From CBDFGK01 sp965247075 (GTDB lineage: Bacteria; Pseudomonadota; Gammaproteobacteria; Pseudomonadales; Halieaceae): 64,000 bases of DNA. Both the position numbers and the translations under genes were made by a program. Positions within the stretch are counted from its first letter, which is position 1; each line of letters starts with the position of its first letter. Of this stretch, positions 63,390 through 64,000 are shown in pieces. The DNA lies in the NCBI GenBank assembly GCA_965247075.1, contig CBDFGK010000003.1, positions 2,108,001 to 2,172,000 on the forward strand. Reading direction: 5' to 3'. The notes under the pieces were generated by a model. It ran no database searches. It worked only from the letters and a program-made list of their open reading frames with translations, and was not told the origin of the DNA.

Positions 63390-64000
63390 ATGCATCAGGA
63401 CTACGACTACGTTGTGGTTGGTGCCGGCTCTGCCGGTTGTGTGCTGGCAAACCGGCTTTCAGCCAATCCTGAGAACCGTGTTTTGCTGCTTGAAGCGGGA
63501 AGTCGGGATACCAATTACCTGTTTCGGCTACCCATGCTAATGGGTAAACTGATGCACTCGGAGATATATAACTGGAAGTATTACACCCAGCCGGAACCGC
63601 ATCTTGCGGGACGTGAAGTCTATTGGCCGCGAGGCAGGGTTCTAGGCGGTAGTTCAACGATTAACGGCATGATATATGTGCGCGGTAACCCTGCGGACTA
63701 CAATGCCTGGGAGTCGATGGGGCTACCGGGTTGGTCTTACGCCAATGTGTTGCCCTGTTTCATGAGATCAGAGGGGCATGTAGACCGGGAAGATCAATAT
63801 CACGGTCGTGATGGTGAACTTACTGTGCGTAGAGCGCAGGCGGACAACCCTATGTACGACGCCTATATTGAAGCGGGCCAACAGGCGGGTTACCCCTTTA
63901 CTGATGATTTCAATGGCGAGTGCCAGGAAGGATTTGGCCGCTACGATTTCACAATTCGAAACGGCAAGCGATGCAGCACAGCGACTGCTTTCCTGAACCC
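63390..64000 (+). CDS. GMC-family oxidoreductase, 3' end outside the window
   Basis: FAD-dependent alcohol/choline dehydrogenase family. ATG 63390 with AGGGAG upstream; FAD-binding DYVVVGAGSAGCVLANRL, then LLLEAGSRD, the GMC signature RGRVLGGSSTINGMIYVRGN and the DYNAWESMG region. 203 codons are seen, about 40 percent of the usual length; the catalytic His is beyond the edge. 20 bp after the preceding gene, so probably co-transcribed. Confidence 0.93.
   Translation, partial: MHQDYDYVVVGAGSAGCVLANRLSANPENRVLLLEAGSRDTNYLFRLPMLMGKLMHSEIYNWKYYTQPEPHLAGREVYWPRGRVLGGSSTINGMIYVRGNPADYNAWESMGLPGWSYANVLPCFMRSEGHVDREDQYHGRDGELTVRRAQADNPMYDAYIEAGQQAGYPFTDDFNGECQEGFGRYDFTIRNGKRCSTATAFLN

Noticed and set aside
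1..64000. CRISPR array, prophage or integron
   Set aside because: No regularly spaced short repeats, no cas genes, no phage structural genes, no integrase with attC-like repeats were seen.

Overview
The window looks like a gammaproteobacterial chromosome undergoing heavy insertion-sequence (IS) expansion and gene decay. The gene content (an rpsP-rimM-trmD operon, TonB-dependent receptor, TRAP transporters, PQQ dehydrogenase, uronate and amino-sugar catabolism) suggests a heterotroph that grew on polysaccharides, possibly a lineage recently restricted to a host. No exact taxon can be named from the sequence. About 30 of the 64 kb is IS DNA from at least ten types: four kinds of IS630, three of ISL3, two of IS1182, plus IS3, IS4, IS1380, IS1634, IS91-like and two ISNCY-like elements. 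Many elements are nested, and target-site duplications (TSDs) let several disrupted genes be reassembled exactly.

Layout. 1-5.7 kb: an IS pile (IS630-D, IS1182-a, an IS1634 remnant, and IS630-A carrying ISL3-a). 5.8-6.8 kb: an AraC regulator with an amber codon. 7.1-28.8 kb: one catabolic region on the minus strand, made of dctPQM-uxuA, yeaD (split by four IS), kdgK (split by one IS and carrying two indels), uxuB, nagB and nagA, followed by a LacI-type regulator gene on the plus strand. Three promoters in this region carry the same palindromic operator built on CTCAAACGTTTGAG. They belong to dctP, nagB and nagA. Together the genes take fructuronate/mannonate toward KDPG and GlcNAc-6-P to fructose-6-P, as expected for use of a glycan containing both glucuronate and GlcNAc. 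28.9-33.3 kb: an orphan fragment, IS1182-a carrying an IS4 element, a guanine deaminase fragment and a 645-bp repeat. 33.3-41.6 kb: an acyl-CoA dehydrogenase tail, a CaiB-type CoA transferase, a mesaconyl-C4-CoA-hydratase-like enzyme, a glutamine amidotransferase, tRNA-Lys, a second copy of the 645-bp repeat that truncates trmD, rimM, a frameshifted rpsP and a second TRAP operon.

41.6-64 kb: ISL3-b; remnants of a TolB/FlgO-like protein; an alpha/beta hydrolase; a PQQ-dehydrogenase pseudogene; a TonB receptor pseudogene; another IS pile (IS630-A, ISNCY-b split by ISL3-b, IS4, ISL3-c); a HigBA module whose toxin is split by IS630-C; a small ORF, a CPBP protease and a CvaB-like exporter remnant; a second intact toxin-antitoxin pair; an IS91-like tail; a riboflavin synthase fragment; then intact genes for an aldehyde dehydrogenase, a uracil-DNA glycosylase-like protein and a GMC oxidoreductase that runs off the window.

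The most informative signals are the shared operators, the repeated use of CTAG sites created at IS630 ends by IS1182-type elements, and the exact 645-bp duplication that joins an IS91-like tail to part of trmD. IS labels such as IS630-A are local names used only here; family calls come from transposase motifs and from terminal repeats and TSDs seen in the sequence.
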